64,000 nt of DNA from Calocera cornea HHB12733 (Eukaryota; Basidiomycota; Dacrymycetes; Dacrymycetales; Dacrymycetaceae). Shown here in pieces: positions 10,901-24,200 of this stretch (position 1 is the stretch's first letter; every line of letters begins with the position of its first letter). The stretch is from contig KV423925.1 of the NCBI GenBank assembly GCA_001632435.1, positions 264,392 through 328,391 of the forward strand, read 5' to 3'. Both the position numbers and the translations under genes were made by a program. The notes under the pieces were generated by a model. It saw nothing but the letters and a program-made list of their open reading frames with translations, did not search any database and was not told the origin of the DNA.

Positions 10901-13900
10901 CTGGGAACTTGTCTTCCCCAAGACGTTCGACAAGGGTTCCTAGTGCTTTGGCCGCCACAGCGCGGGCTTCCGGAACGGGGTCTACAATTTGATCAGCCCT
11001 GGCATTACCGCAGAGAACAAAGCTACTTACCGACTAGAACCATTCGCACTAGCGGGATGAGCTTATCCAGGTATGGTACAAAGTCTTTAGAATCGGTCAA
11101 AGACGCGAGATTTCCAACAATCTGTGCGGCTCTTCGCTTCGTCTCAGCGCCGCGTTCCCGCAGTCCACGTTCGATGATGGGAACGACCTGAAAAACGGTT
11201 AGCTGAGCTTCGTGGTAGTTAAATAAGCGATACCCACAAGTGCAAGGGATGGCGAGTCAATATAATGAGCGAAGGATGTATCCAAAAGTGAACGAAGAGC
11301 AGGTGCAGTCTTGGTGGCAGGATCGACCAATGCCTTGAGAAGCACCGGTACCAAGTTACGGATCTCCGGGTTGTTAATGACTTCACCAAACTGTTTGAGA
11401 CTGGTATTGGCCGCGGCGCGTACTTGAATATGCGAGTCGGTCAAGACACCAGTCAGGCGTGGAATCACAGTAGGAAGAGACAGCGAGAGCTCTTTCGGAG
11501 CGCAATAAGCCATGGCGCCCAGCATCTCGATAGATCCACGTTTCGTTCGCCATTGCTTTTCGTCTAACCCACTCAAGAGATCCGGTAATATGACCTTGAC
11601 ACCGTAGCCAGAGATCCTCGACATGATTACACGGGTTGCATCCTGAGTGGCTTCACGAACATCGGGCTGAGCGTCGCCGAAGGCTGCCAAGAGAAGAGGC
11701 AGACTCTGGATGATGTAGGGCTCGAAGTTGCGCTCAAGCGTGACGGCCAGTGTCTCAAAGGCGAAGAGAGCACCCTGCCTGCTCTCAAATCGTTTCTTGT
11801 CCTCCATGAGGGTGCGAAGGCGGTTCATGAGGTTGAACTCCTTGATTCCTGCAAGTCCGCGTCCCTTTATGACACCAGCCAAGCCATACGCGGCGCCGCG
11901 TCGTTCGGCATATTTCGGGGCGTTAGCAAGTTCGTCCATCAATTGGTCGACAAGCTTCGTGACGTCAACAGTGGTGCCTTTGACAAGAGGAGGCAAACAC
12001 TCTGCAACAGCAGACTGTACAACTTCCGAGGGAGTCTTCAACGCTGCAACTAAGCGATCGACAATCTTGGGAATACGGTCGTCAGAGAGGTCAAGATGGC
12101 GAGCAAGACGACCGAATAGAATGACCACCGCTTCCTTGATCCAATCTTGGACTTCGGAACCCTTGCCTTTCTTCCCAAGGTATGCCTCGAACATCGCAAT
12201 AAGCTCCGAGAGCTTAGCGTTCCCATGCATATCGACGATGGTGGTAGCCGCGCTCAGCATGGCAGATCGTACGTCTGGACTTCTGTCACCGAGAGCCTCT
12301 TGATTCAGGAGGAAGTCGAAGAATGGCACAAGCTGATCGGGGGTAAATGATTCCGCCAGCCGTTCGAAAGCGAGTCCAATTGCAACTCGAACAGGCCAGG
12401 GGTCGGCGCGGTCGAGCGAATCAGCAATGACCATGCCCTGGAAACACATTTAGGGAAGGAAGTCTTTGAAACCGAAAGTTGCTCACGTAGGAGTCGTATT
12501 CAGGTGTGAGGATCTTTGCCTACATATCGATTCAGTATTGGGACACATACAAAGCAGGAGACCGGGGGCTAACCTTCTCTAGGTACAGCTCCTGTAGACC
12601 GTGAAGGAGAGACGGAACCTGGTCGGGGAATGACGTGGCCGCTTCTGCCAACGCACTTGCACAGCTTGTGCGGACATACGCATTGGCGTGTTCTAAAGTA
12701 GAGTTAGAACTCGAGCTGCTTCATCTAGGCGAGTTACGCACCGAGGAATGGCAGTAGCTGATGGCCGAAGTCCTCAGGTACGTCCAAGCCGTTGTCCTCC
12801 CATACGTGGAGAGCCAGTCTGGCATTTTGTTCGTCATCATCATGGCATGCTATCCATATCTCAGCAGAGAAGTCGAGCTCAGTGAGATCAACGGGCTGGA
12901 AACGTCTCAGTCGGTGGAATCAGTCGTGAGATATGCAATCGTACCTGTAGAGCTTGCAGACATGCATTTCGCACATACTGCTCCTGATATAGCGTGCCTG
13001 CCGTGAGGGCGCTGATCTCCTCTGGCTTCGAGTTATCCTTCATACTTTCGCCGAGGTCAACCAACGCCGTCGATGCGGTTTGCAGCAGTTTTGAATATCC
13101 CGCAATGAGTTTCAGCAGCGAAGTGATGACGTCGAGACGGGGGTACAGCGGATCAGAGACTTATAGATGTGAGTTCGGAGCCTGTAATATCAAGTCAAGA
13201 GCTTACAGGTACTGCAATGGAATCGCATCAAGTCGAGACACAGCGCAAGCTGTTCAAGCTGCGACTCCGAGTCCTCGGCACTCAGAGGAATGCCACCTAT
13301 TGCTACCAGCCGAGTGAGGAGAGGTGTGATGTACATGAAGGTTGTCGAGTCGAATGGGCTCTGCTCAGCCAGGCTGCGGAGGCGGTAGAGAACACGAGTG
13401 ATGACATCTACAGGCATCAGTTAGCATCTGTCCCCTCATAGTTCTCCCAATGAGCATGCACTTACGCGTTACTAGTTCAGCCTCGAGATGCGGAGGAACG
13501 ACGGGAAGCTTGTATACTCGTAAAGTCGATATGCCGATCCAAGAACGTGTGTCGCCAATCCGAGGAGAAACACAATTGCTCATGTCCTGATTCCCGTCAG
13601 CCGTTTCCATAATCTCATCAAGAGTGTGGTTACCAAGTAAGTGTCGAAAGCAGCAGAGCCTGCTAACGCGGAACCGTAGGACAGAACACCAGAGAGCAGC
13701 AGGTTGAGCACGCTATACAGTCGCTCATGGAACGCCTCGTTGTCGCCCTGCACAAGACTGCGAATCAGAGCGAGACCACGCTCAGCCTGCCGCTGCAGAC
13801 GATTAATCTTCTTTCTGATCTCGGTCTCTTTCGCCAGCTGGGCGTCAACCAATGCTTGATCCTGCTTCGATAATGTCGCAGTTTTGCCGGCAGCCCTTTT

Positions 13901-16690
13901 AGCAGCCACGGACTGCCGAAGCTCTTGCTCCCATTTCTCGATGGCGTACTCTTTCCGATTCTTGTCAGTCGACGAGGGCTTCTTGGCAGCAAGAACATCC
14001 ACGAAGAGTGTCCCTTCTGGAGTCGTCCAAATGCCCAGATCGGTCGCTGTGAGCCGCTTGAACAGCTCCGGCTTGAGGTCTTCTTGAATGCGGCTGAGGA
14101 TGGAGAGGGTGGCTGTCTCCCCAGCAACGAAGGCGCAAGTCGTAGCAGCTTTAGCAGCAGCTTCTCGGAAGACCACCTATGAAACTGCATCAGCATATAT
14201 CTAGCTTCCGTGGCCGACACGCACATCAGGACCGATCAGGGCCTCATCGATCAGCTCCTGAACACGCGGCAACCGGCGGATCACTACCGAATTAGGATCC
14301 AGCTTGGCATGCTGGACGAGCTCGATCCAGCTGATCTGGCTCGCGGCAGCTATGTCAGCACAGTCAGCATAGATACACAACATACAACTGCAGTTTCATA
14401 CCCGGATCTGCGTAATGTGACAGCACGATCCATTCGGTCAGGATATCCTCGCGGACCTCGGTCGACACGTGGTCGCCGAAGGTCGCACACGAGGTGAGGA
14501 GCTCGGCGAGCCGCTCAATCGGAGAGTACGCCTTGGCCGTGTCTTCCTCCACGATCGCGACCGCCGGTTTCGCAGAGTGCTGGACGATGTACGGCCGGAC
14601 GGCATCGCGGACCGTCGCGTTCGTCACGAGCGGATGCTTCGCATTGCACGCCTTGACGACCGCGACCGTCTCTCTGCGCGTCTCGAAGTGCGTGCTGTCG
14701 AGGGCAAAGTGCACAAAGATGGCGCCGAGCGAGACCCTCACGGGCTCATTCTTGCGCAGCTCGGACGAATGCGCGCCGAGCATGGCCGCTGCGGCGCGGA
14801 GGAGCCAGAGCTCGTCCTCGGGCGTGGTGGCCTTCTTGTACACCCTGTCCCAGAGGAAGAACGAGGGTTTCTGGCCGACCTGGAAGAGGGACTTGATGAC
14901 CGCGTTCTTGTGCAGGGGCGCGAGGGGCTTCTTGCCGTGCTTGCCGAGCGGGCCCTCGATGAGGCTGATGGCGATGTACCCCTCGAGCGGGCCGGCGAGG
15001 CAGTTGAGCGGGTTCGTGCTGACCGTCTTGAGGGCGTTCTCCAGCCCGCCCGAGACCTCCGCGGCGAACGCCTCTGCAGCAGGTGTGGGCTCCGCGTCCG
15101 CTTCGGCATAGTAGAGCGAGGTACCGACGACGGAGATGGCCGCGCGCCGGAGGGCGACCTTCTGCCCCGTGAGCTCCCTGGCGATCGCCTTGAGCTGGTC
15201 GGGCATGATGGGGATGTTGGAGGCCATGCAGTAGCCCAGGTGGGCGGAGAGGGCCTTGGTGAGCGCGTGCAGGGCGGGCTCGTTGACTTCCTTCGCGAAG
15301 AGCGGGACGAGCGTCTGGACGACCTGCGGGGAGGTTTCCGGGGAGGTTGGCAGGTCGAGCGACATGAGGTAGAGCGTCTGCCTGTGCTCGGGCGACGCCG
15401 TCTTCCCGCTCCCGAGCGTGCCGAGCACCTCCTTCCCCGCATCCTTCTGCAGCGCCGGGTCGTTCGCCAGCAGCGCTGAGAAAAGCGCCAGTGCGCCCGC
15501 GCGCGTGGTCGGGTTCGTCGCTTTGGAGTGGTTCAGCGCCGCGGCGAGCATCGTCCCCGCCGCCGAGCCAGGGAGAGTGGTCGAGTACGCGCCGACGAGG
15601 TCCGCAACGACCCTGAGGGCGATCTCGGGCGTGCGCAGAAACCCCTTCCCCGCAGCGGGCATGATCGCCTCCTCCCAATCCTTCTGCGCCAGGTTCCGCT
15701 GCACGAAGTCGGCCACTGCCCCGGTGGTGTGCGGCGCGATCGGCGTGCGGGAGAGGATCATCCCGTCTGCGATGAGCCGGAGGACGAGGGGCTTGACCTC
15801 CTGCAGGTACGCCTCGCCGAGCGCGTGGAGCTTGTTCTTCAGCCGCGCCGAGACGTCCACCGCCACGCCCGCGAGGGGGATGACGAGCTCCGCCTGCACG
15901 GCGGGCGCGGAGCCGGAGGAGAGGTCGGAGAGCGTGCGCACGAGCACGGGGATCTGCGCGTGCGTCTTGCGCACCGAGCGCCGCGTGGACGTCAGCGCGC
16001 TCTGCTTCACCCCATGCCTCCCTGTCCGGCGCAGGACAGAGTCGAATGCCCTTGCGAGCGCCGCTACGAGGCCTTTCCACTCCTGGGTAGCGCGGAAGTG
16101 GGCGGCGGGGGCGAGCACCTCGTACAGCTCCAGGGCCCACGTGAGGAGGACGAACCTGTTCGAGAGCGCGGTGGACGCGGGCGAGGGGCGGCACACGGTG
16201 TCCACTTCCCGCGCGAGCCACGCTACGATCTTCTGGGTTACTTGCGCTGCCGAGGCGGAGGGTGGGGCGGTGAGGGCGGAGGGGGCGGCGAGCAGGCGCA
16301 GGACGGAGAGCACGGCGGAGCGCGAGGGGCGGTCGGCGTACCGCGGGTAGGTGAGGATGAGGAGCTGGAAGACGGCGAGCAACTGGGGGGGCTCGAGCCC
16401 TGCCGTTGCGAAATCAAAGAAGCCGATGGTCAGTTGCCCGGGCTGCGATGCTGTCAAAGGGAGCGCGGCTCACCGCCCTGCTGCACGGCCCAGCCGAGGC
16501 GCTCGTGCACAAAGTGGGTGCGGGCCTTTGTGCGGCCGCTGGTGATGCGCACGCGGGCGAGGCGCAGGAAGTCGTCGAATGTGCGCAGCTCGGGCTCGGC
16601 GCTCTCGCCCTCGTCGACGGTGCTGGACGAGGTCGGCTGGAGCGTGCCGAGCCAGCGCTCGACTTTGGCTTGGGGCTTCTCCTGGGCCAT
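7984..16690 (-). CDS. GCN1: GCN1, eIF2-alpha kinase activator (HEAT-repeat protein)
   Basis: GCN1 binds ribosomes and hands uncharged tRNA signals to the kinase GCN2, starting general amino acid control. The reading frames join into a protein of about 2,600 residues, close to the yeast length, made almost wholly of HEAT repeats. Particularly diagnostic is the eEF3-like central region around 10400-10960 ([63 protein letters not shown]) and the HEAT block 11200-12450. The ATG at 16690 gives [16 protein letters not shown] very large exon spans about 14400-16400; the rest is cut by many 50-60 bp introns (about 17 in all). The last exon joins through a GT-AG intron after SLAE to end at TAG 7984. 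The second exon is much more GC-rich than the 3' half. It is divergent from the gene at 16991. Confidence 0.9.
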
Positions 16691-16990
16691 CGGTCGTTAC
16701 CCACGGCCTCTCGAGAAGAGCGGAGATGGAGGTATATCGGGCGGGGATATGCTGCAGATCGCGCTGGGTGTCGTGCGCCGGTGCGGTGTGAAATTTCGAC
16801 GGCGACTCGGAGGGAGGAAGGGCGGAGTGGCTGTGCTGATATTAGGCGGGGACGGAACGCGCTTCTGGGCGCGTGTTGCCGGCGCGTTTGTCCGCTGGAC
16901 CTGGAGCCTGGAGTGTGGACCTTTGGTTCGTCCCTGTTCTGAGCTTGTTCTCTCGTTGCATACTGCGCTGGGTGCTGGCCGGTGTGCACA
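16691..16990. promoter_or_regulatory. bidirectional promoter region between GCN1 and the 16991 gene
   Basis: Exactly 300 bp separate the two divergent start codons. I see no clear TATA box. The arrangement implies a shared promoter. Confidence 0.55.
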
Positions 16991-18585
16991 ATGTCCTCGC
17001 CTGCGGAACGCTCCGTTGCGCACATCACGTTCAAGCGCGACCGCAAATCAGGCAGCTATGTGCCCGGTGCGCTTCTCCCCAGCCCCACATCCCCCCCCAT
17101 CCCACGCCAGCATGCTAACCCCCCTCCCGTGCAGACAAGACCTACCCCTCCCTCTCGCCCTACCGCGTACAGCCCACCCGCAGGCGCCACAGCAGCATCA
17201 CAAGCGTCATCGTCGACTCCTCCACGGGCAAGGTCGTCCCCACGCTCGACTCCTTCCTGGGCGATAGCAGCAGGGCACAGAGCAGGGCTCGGAGCAGGGC
17301 GAGGTCGGGCCTGAGGCAGTCTGTTCGGGCCAGCTCGCCTGTCGAGCACGACGACAGGAGGGGTTCGGAGAGCGGGACGAGGGTGGATGAGGAGGGCGAA
17401 CGCGAACCGGGGGAGGAGCCAATGCCCGAAGTACCAGTGTCCTTCGCCACCGGGCTCGACGACCGACCAGCGCCGACCAGCCCACCCCTCCCACCCCGTC
17501 CAAGCTCAGCAGCGCCGGTATCACCCACCCCTCCCCATCTTCCCCCCAGCTCCCAGGAGCAGCCCATAAAGCTCGGGTTCGACACTCTGCAAGAGCTTGA
17601 GGTTGCCCTCTCCACAGCGGCGATGGACGACCTCCCCGGGCAGCGGGCCCTGACCGGTATGCCCTCCTATCCTCCATACCCTTCACAAAGCCGAGCGGAG
17701 CTAACGGCCCCCGCAGACCTGCTCCTCCACTCGCCCCCGCTCCTCCCGCTCCTCCCTCCCCTCCCCCTCCTAATCCACACCGCCCTCCGCGTGCTGAGCC
17801 CCACGCCCCTCCCGCCCCTCCTGCCGCAGCTCCTCGCCCTCCTCGCCCAAATAGAGCAGCACCGCCAGCTGCTCGTCTCCCAAGCCCGGCGCGCGCTCGA
17901 GCTGCATGAGAGTGCGGGTAAGGGGGCGAAGGGGCGGTTGGGCAGGGAGCAGAGGCGCGTGCTTAGGGGCGTTGCGGGGGAGAGGGTGGACGGGGCGGAG
18001 AGGAGGAAGTGGTGGGCGCTCGGCATACACTTGAGGAGAACTGTACGTTGCTCTCTCCCTCCCTCCCTCCCATCTGTGGCTCACAGCTGACCCCGTGCTT
18101 TCATCTGTGAGCAGCATATACGCGAAATGCTTACCCTCAACCCATACACAGACCCGGCCCTCCTCCTCTCCCCGCACTTCCCCGCGCAGCCAACCGTCAG
18201 CACGCTCCACCTCTCCCCAACGGAGCAAACGGAGCACCTCGCCCTGCACCAGCGCTGCCAGCAGCTCATCACCGACGTCTCCCGCTGGGCCTCCGCATTC
18301 ACCGGCACGCCACAGGAGGCACAGCGCGAGTTCGAGGAGCGCTGGCCGATGGTCCCCGGGTGGGACGTTACGAGGGAGGTCGTGCTGGGGTACTGTCGGG
18401 AGGTGGGGCGGGCCGAGGGGGTGCTGAGGGAGGTGTTTGCCCTGCCGCTTGGGGGTGCGGAGCAGGGCGGGCAGGGGCACGGGCACGGGGAAGCGGTCAA
18501 GATCGAGCCGCTGCAGGAGATGGGCGGCGCGGCGAAGCTGGAGCCGATCAGCCCGACGCAGCACCTTGTCAGGGTGGTGTCGTGA
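16991..18585 (+). CDS. unknown Pro/Leu/Ser-rich protein, 464 residues
   Basis: Four exons (16991-17066, 17135-17656, 17717-18042, 18115-18585) join in frame. The N-terminus has a basic segment (FKRDRKSG), then residues about 50-170 are Ser/Arg- and Pro-rich and look disordered. A Leu/Pro-rich stretch at about residues 200-245 (repeated LLPPLP-like words) precedes a helical Gln/Arg-rich part. The last 150 residues look folded (ALHQRCQQLITDVSRWASAF; WDVTREVVLGYCREV), and the tail contains a KIEP motif that could be a sumoylation site. I do not recognise the family. The stop lies 98 bp from the convergent POP3-like stop. Confidence 0.7.
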
Positions 18586-18683
18586 CATGCATGCATGCAT
18601 GAGGAGACAGATGCGTGGCGTGTAATAATCCTGTATATTGTACAAATGCAATGCGAGATCGGGAGCCTCCCGGAGCAGCTCCT

Positions 18684-20161
18684 TCAGGTCTGCTTCCCAG
18701 ATCCTGTGCCCTTCCCCTGCTGCCGTTTCGCAGTGTTGCCAGGATTCGCAGCCTTGCCAGCCGCTCCCATCTTGCCCTCCTTGTCCGCCTTGCCCTCCCC
18801 ACCCTCTTTCCCCGCCTTCTCCACCCTCGCCGCCTTAGCCCCCCTCCTTCCCTCCACCCTCTCCCTCTTCGCCCGTCCCATATCCCTCGGCGCGCTCGTC
18901 CGCAGCTGCTTCACATGCGTAGGGATATACGCTGCGTTCCCCGGGTTCGCAGAGAGCCAGGGGGCGGTGAGGGGGCGGAGGTTCGCCGGGTGGAGGGGCT
19001 TGAGGATCTGCGGGAGGGAGGGGGCGTCGGCCTGTATCGATCGCAGCGTTCCATCAGCCGTGCTCTCCAGCCTGGTCGGAAGGAGGAAGGAGGAAGGAGG
19101 GAGACCCAGACGCACGTCAAACGCCAGCACAGCAACCCTCCGCAGCCCCACGCTCGCAGCAAGCGCCAGCTCGCCGCCCTTCGGAAGCGTCACCAGGTGC
19201 ACACCGGCCCCGTCTAGCTCGGAGAGGGGGAGGAGGGAGTTGTAGGCTGCTACGAGGAGGGGGAGGTGGGCGACGAGCAGTGGGGGGGAGATGTCGGGCC
19301 GGCAGACTAGGATGACGCGGGGTGGTTTGGGGGGGTTGGCGTTTGGCGTTGGACCGGCATTCGGGTCTGCATGTGACGCAGGGATTGCAGCAGGTGCTGA
19401 GGGCGCGTCGGCCTCGGCCTCGGGTTGGGTCAGAAGGAGGTCGGCAGGAGCAGTTGCGGAGGAAGCAGGCGCAGGAGGAGGGAAGAGCCGTTCCTGGAGG
19501 GCGAGGGTCGCAACCTCGAGCTGGCGTGTCACCTCGTTGATGCCGATCGTGAGGTGGTCCAGCAGGGGAGGAGCGGGGGTCGGCTGACGCGCTGTGGCGG
19601 TCATCGGCATATCGACATCGGCATCGCTGGCGTCTGCGGGAGCAGCAGGGGCTGCATCTGCGGGGACGGCGGTACTTTCCAGGATCTCAGTCGTGCGTGG
19701 CTTCTTCGAAGGAGACGCAGAGTCATCTTCCGGATCGGGTTCGACAGCCTCACCGCGTTTACGTTTCTTGCTCGCCTTGTCTACAGCACCATCTGCCGAG
19801 GTGGTAGAAGCCTCCTTCGTCTTTGCCGCAGCCTTGCGCCTCCGCCTCTGCTTGGTCCCACTCCCGCGCCGTCGATCGAGATAATACGGTGCCAGGTCCT
19901 TCAGCACCTCGCAAGCCGCAGCAAGCACCTTTGGCTGTATAGCGAGCGGGATCACGGGCCTGCACTTGCATGAGCCATCACAATTGACCTTCCCATAAAG
20001 AGGCCGGCTCACCACTCGATCTGCAGCGGGTTATGCAGCACGCTCTTGAAGACGACACGCCTGTCCGGGCCAGCCGGTGCCGGACGGCGAGGGGTCGCCT
20101 TGGGCGTCTTGCGGTTGGTGAACCCGCTGTACACCCGGGCCGTCTTGTTTTCGGCGGACAT
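18684..20161 (-). CDS. POP3: POP3-like subunit of RNase P / RNase MRP
   Basis: Pop3 is a protein subunit shared by nuclear RNase P (tRNA 5' processing) and RNase MRP (rRNA processing). Two exons (20161-20013, 19959-18684) give 474 residues. The N-terminal segment RRVVFKSVLHNPLQIEW has the fungal Pop3 signature. After a long Lys/Arg-rich and Ala/Pro-rich linker (about residues 80-210), a second block (VILVCRPDISPPLLVAHLPL, then HLVTLPKGGELALAASVGLR) fits the L7Ae-like half of the fold. The C-terminus is a Lys/Gly/Ala-rich basic tail suited to RNA binding and nuclear localisation. Identification rests on my memory of the family pattern; the linker is longer than in yeast. Confidence 0.65.
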
Positions 20162-21284
20162 GGTAGGCCGCCGAGATATGCTCCGTTGGCCAGATCGGCA
20201 GTGGTCGATGATATCCCGGAGCTGAGAATAATAAGAATAATGACGGACGGGTGACTCGTGCCTGGACCGACGTTGCAAAATCGCAGACGCGACGCGCCTC
20301 GGTGTTCGTTCGGTTATGAGACCCCAGCGGAACCAGAAAGCCATAACCGGCCGGCGTGTTGTCCGACCGAGTTGTCCTCCGACTGTGGGTGTTGTTAATA
20401 CTACCTTTCCAGGTTTCCGTTCACTACAGCTACTGCACACTATGCCATACTCGTGCTGGGACCATACTTGGATGCTGTGGCGAGTGTCGCCAGGTCATAC
20501 GCCTTCGACCTCTTTCAACACCGTTTCATCGACCGCGGCAATTCACCAAACGGTGATTCTCGGCCCTTCGTCGCGACACGTCTCTGCAGTCCGCCACGCT
20601 GGAACGACCAGTTATCGAAAGGGCGATGCTGCGCGCTGACCGCGGGGATGATCTTCTGCGTCGCGTACCTACCCGAACGTGCTTGTGCGACAGCCGATCG
20701 TCCGGCACAGAGGGCCTACTAGTCTAGGTATAGCCGTCGTATCTCTGTGATGGCCCATCACACTACAGAACATACCATTCATTCACATTGGGAGGGTCAA
20801 TCCCACCGTTTTCCTGCGGGGAACATATCCAGACTATTCGCAGCTGGGGATGAAGCGCCCGCATTCGTTTATTCGTGCGTCGTCCCGGTCAGGTCGGCCA
20901 GCCGCCCGGCGGGAAGTTCTCGGAATGCCGCCTGCCCTTGACCGACCATCACCAGAAGTCATCGCCACGACCCTCAACTTCCGATGCTCCCCCGTGAAAC
21001 CAACGGCATTGTTCACGGGTATTACGTTCGTAACTCCTGCTCCAAGGATACGCGCACTGATGAGCCATCAGCGACCATCACTCATGTGAGCGCGTACAGG
21101 TGTGGTTCGCCCAGCCTTGAGGGACGGTAGAATCGGTCTATCTTGCACTGTATTCCTTCATGGACCGATGGGCTCCCCTGATCGCCGAGTGGACACCTGC
21201 TATGAACATTTGCTATAAAGCTCTCCATCAAGCCTGGCTTGCGCCCCCGTTTTACCGCCCTTGCCCAACCCCAAAACGAGCGCC
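20162..21284. other. intergenic: divergent promoters of POP3-like gene and reductase 2
   Basis: This is 1.1 kb without a supported gene. A TATA element lies near the reductase 2 end (listed separately). ORFs here lack ATG starts or splice continuity. Confidence 0.5.
21214..21220 (+). promoter_or_regulatory. TATA box of reductase 2
   Basis: TATAAAG lies about 70 bp upstream of the ATG at 21285, a usual fungal spacing. Confidence 0.55.
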
Positions 21285-24200
21285 ATGAGCTTTTACCCTG
21301 TGGGCTACGTCACGCGCCAAGGAGCCAACTCGACGACCTTCACCGTGCCTCCGCAGGATGGGTCGTTCATCTTCCCCGACTGGCTGGACTGGCATGTCGA
21401 GAGAAGTCACGACCACCCGTATGCTGTCCTGGTTGGCGAGACGGATGGAGAGGCGAGTGTGACTGTCACCTGGGGCGAAGGTGCGTATATCCCTTCAGCA
21501 TTATGACAATGTGTCTGAACCCTGCTTCAGTCGCCCGTTCGGTTTACCGCTTTGCGGCAAAGCTCCGCCAGACCGTACCCGACGTTCCGATCGCGGGCGA
21601 GCCGCCCGTGATCGGTATCCTGGCCAACCCTGATACCCTCACCTATGTGACGATCATCATGGCTATCGTGAGGGCCGGCTTTACGGTATGTCTGTATCCA
21701 GTGCGCCCGCGGAGTCGCTGCTGACCTCCACTGACAGGCTTTCCCTCTCAGCGTTCGCAACTCGCTGCCAGCGCTCGAGCACCTGATCAACAAGACGCAC
21801 TGCCAGTACATCATCGGCTCCATCCCCTCGAAAGGATATCAGTCCAGCGCGCTCCAGGAGACGACGGCGATGCTCCTCCAGAAGATTCCCAATCTGAATC
21901 TCCTCGACCTTCCCCGGTATTCCACGCTCTACCCGAGGCTCGCCCAGTATCCGCCCGCACCGTACGACGCCGTCTCCGACAAAGCCATCACGCCGAGCCT
22001 AGCACCTGTCCGCACCTTCGCGAGCTACAGGGACTTCACGCTCAACACGCCGTTGTACATCCTCCACTCCTCCGGCAGCACGAGCTTCCCCAAGCCCATC
22101 CCGATCTCCCACCGCGCATGGCTCAGCTGGGGAAGGACCTTCTGGTACGGCGACGTCGATGTATGCGGCTCTACGTGGGCGACGATGACCCTGCCCATCT
22201 TCCACATCATGGGCGTCGCCGTCACCGTCGGCTTCCCAATCTGCTCCGGCTCGGTCGCGCTCATGTTCAAGCCGTCTGACCCTCCCAAGCCGCCCACTCC
22301 CGATCGGGTGCTCGCTACCGCCCGCCGGGCCAAGGCGGACTACATGCTCACTGTTCCGAGCTTCTGTGTCGAGTGGGCGGAGGATCCCGAGGCGGTCAAG
22401 TTCCTTGCCGGTTTGAAGTGCTTGGTATGTCGAGCTTCGCTCTGGCCAAGGACGACAGTCTCACATATACCAGCTCTACGGTGGTGGACCTCTTCCGCAG
22501 GAGAAGGGTGATCACCTTGTCGCGAGCGGCGTCAATATCGCCATCGCGTACGGCTCGACGGAGGTCGGCCTCATGTTCAAGCTGGTGCCGAAGGAACCTC
22601 TGAGAGGCACGGAATGGGGTGTGAGTAAGCCTTTCGAGCGACTTCGTCGTTCCCTCATACCCTGCCGCTAGTACTCGCCCTTCTGCCCAGGAGTTACCAA
22701 CCAGATGGTGCCCGATGCGAACGGACTGTACAGGCTCGTCGTCACGGTAAGAACGCTGGTTACAATTCCTGGTACTGCCCCTAACAGGCGGTGATAGGAT
22801 ACTGAGAAACACGGAATCTGTGCAACTAATTCGGAGGATGGGATGTCGTTCGACACGAATGATCTTCTGGAACCTCACCCGACCAAGCCCGGCTACTGGA
22901 AGGTTATTGGGCGTGCCGATGATCAGATCATGATGTCCAACGGGGAGAAGACCAATCCTGGACCGATGGGTTCGTTTCCTGTATCGGTCGAGATCTCATT
23001 GCTCATTGATATACAGAGAACATCATCAACGGCAATATCTACATCCGCGCTGCTGTTATGTTCGGCCGTGCTCGTACTCAGGTCGGCATCATCATCGAGC
23101 CGGTCGAGACAGTCCAGATTAATAGCGACGAGGACCTCGCCAACTTCCGCAACCTGATCTGGCCCGATATCGAGAAAGCGAACGCATTCGCTCCTCAGCA
23201 CTCGCGCATCTTCAAGGAGTTCATCCTCGTCAGCGATCCCAGGAAGAAGCCGTTGATCAAGACTGCCAAAGGCACTGTCTCCCGAAATGCAATCTTCCAG
23301 CAGTATGCGGAGGAGATCGATGCCATCTACACCGCTGCGGAGCATCCCATCAAGGCCGAGTGGGCTCAACCACCTCAGATGTGGGATGAGAAGGCACTGC
23401 ATGAGTTCGTCGTTCGTATCGTGGCCGGTGTCATGCGCTCGGAAAACAGCTCCCTCCCTCCCGTCGACGAGAACCGCGATCTCTTCGAGCAGGGTTGCGA
23501 CAGTCTGCAGGCGACGTACATCCGTGCTGCTATCACGAACGCTCTCCGCGAGGCACCCAAGCCAGAGGGCAAGTCCGATATCGCTGCTGTTTCCGTTCCG
23601 CAGAACTTGGTGTTCGCCTTTCCGACTATCCGACGACTCGCTGCGTACATGATCAAGGCAGTCGGTGGCATCAATGATGACACTGCGACCCAGACCGCTG
23701 AAGCTATCGAAGAGATGCTCGCCATGATTGACAAGTACACGCATGACTTCCCGGTCCACAAGTCCGCAAATCGCAGCGTCGACGGCGAAGTTGTGCTCAT
23801 CACCGGTACTACCGGCACTCTTGGCACATACCTGCTGCAAGAACTGCTCGATGACTTCCGCGTTTCGCGAGTCTATGCCGTTAACCGTCCTAGTGCGGAC
23901 AAGGGACTGCCTGCAAGGCAGCGCAAAGCATTCGTCGACCGTGGCGTCGAGGGGAGACTCCTCTTGTCCTCTAAGCTTCATCTGCTGGAGGCAGACACGA
24001 CCAGGCCCGACCTAGGCTTGGATTCTATGACGCTGGGCGAAGTATGCTCCCCTATATGACCACGAACCTGATCTAATTCCTTGATAGATCCGCAGCTCGG
24101 TTACGGCTATCATCCACAACGCCTGGAGGCTCGATTTCAACCTATCCCTCTCTTCGTTCGAATCTCATGTCAAGTCCACTCGTAATCTCGTCGACCTGGC

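Noticed and set aside
14746..16221. Alternative minus-strand frame of 491 codons
   Set aside because: It overlaps the GCN1 exon in another frame with Arg/Ala/Gly-rich content; the GCN1 frame has clear HEAT repeats.
14469..17267. Long plus-strand ORFs (e.g. 14469-15479, 15418-16350, 15528-17267)
   Set aside because: They lie opposite the GC-rich large exon of GCN1, have Arg/Gly/Glu-rich compositions typical of antisense frames, and show no domain.
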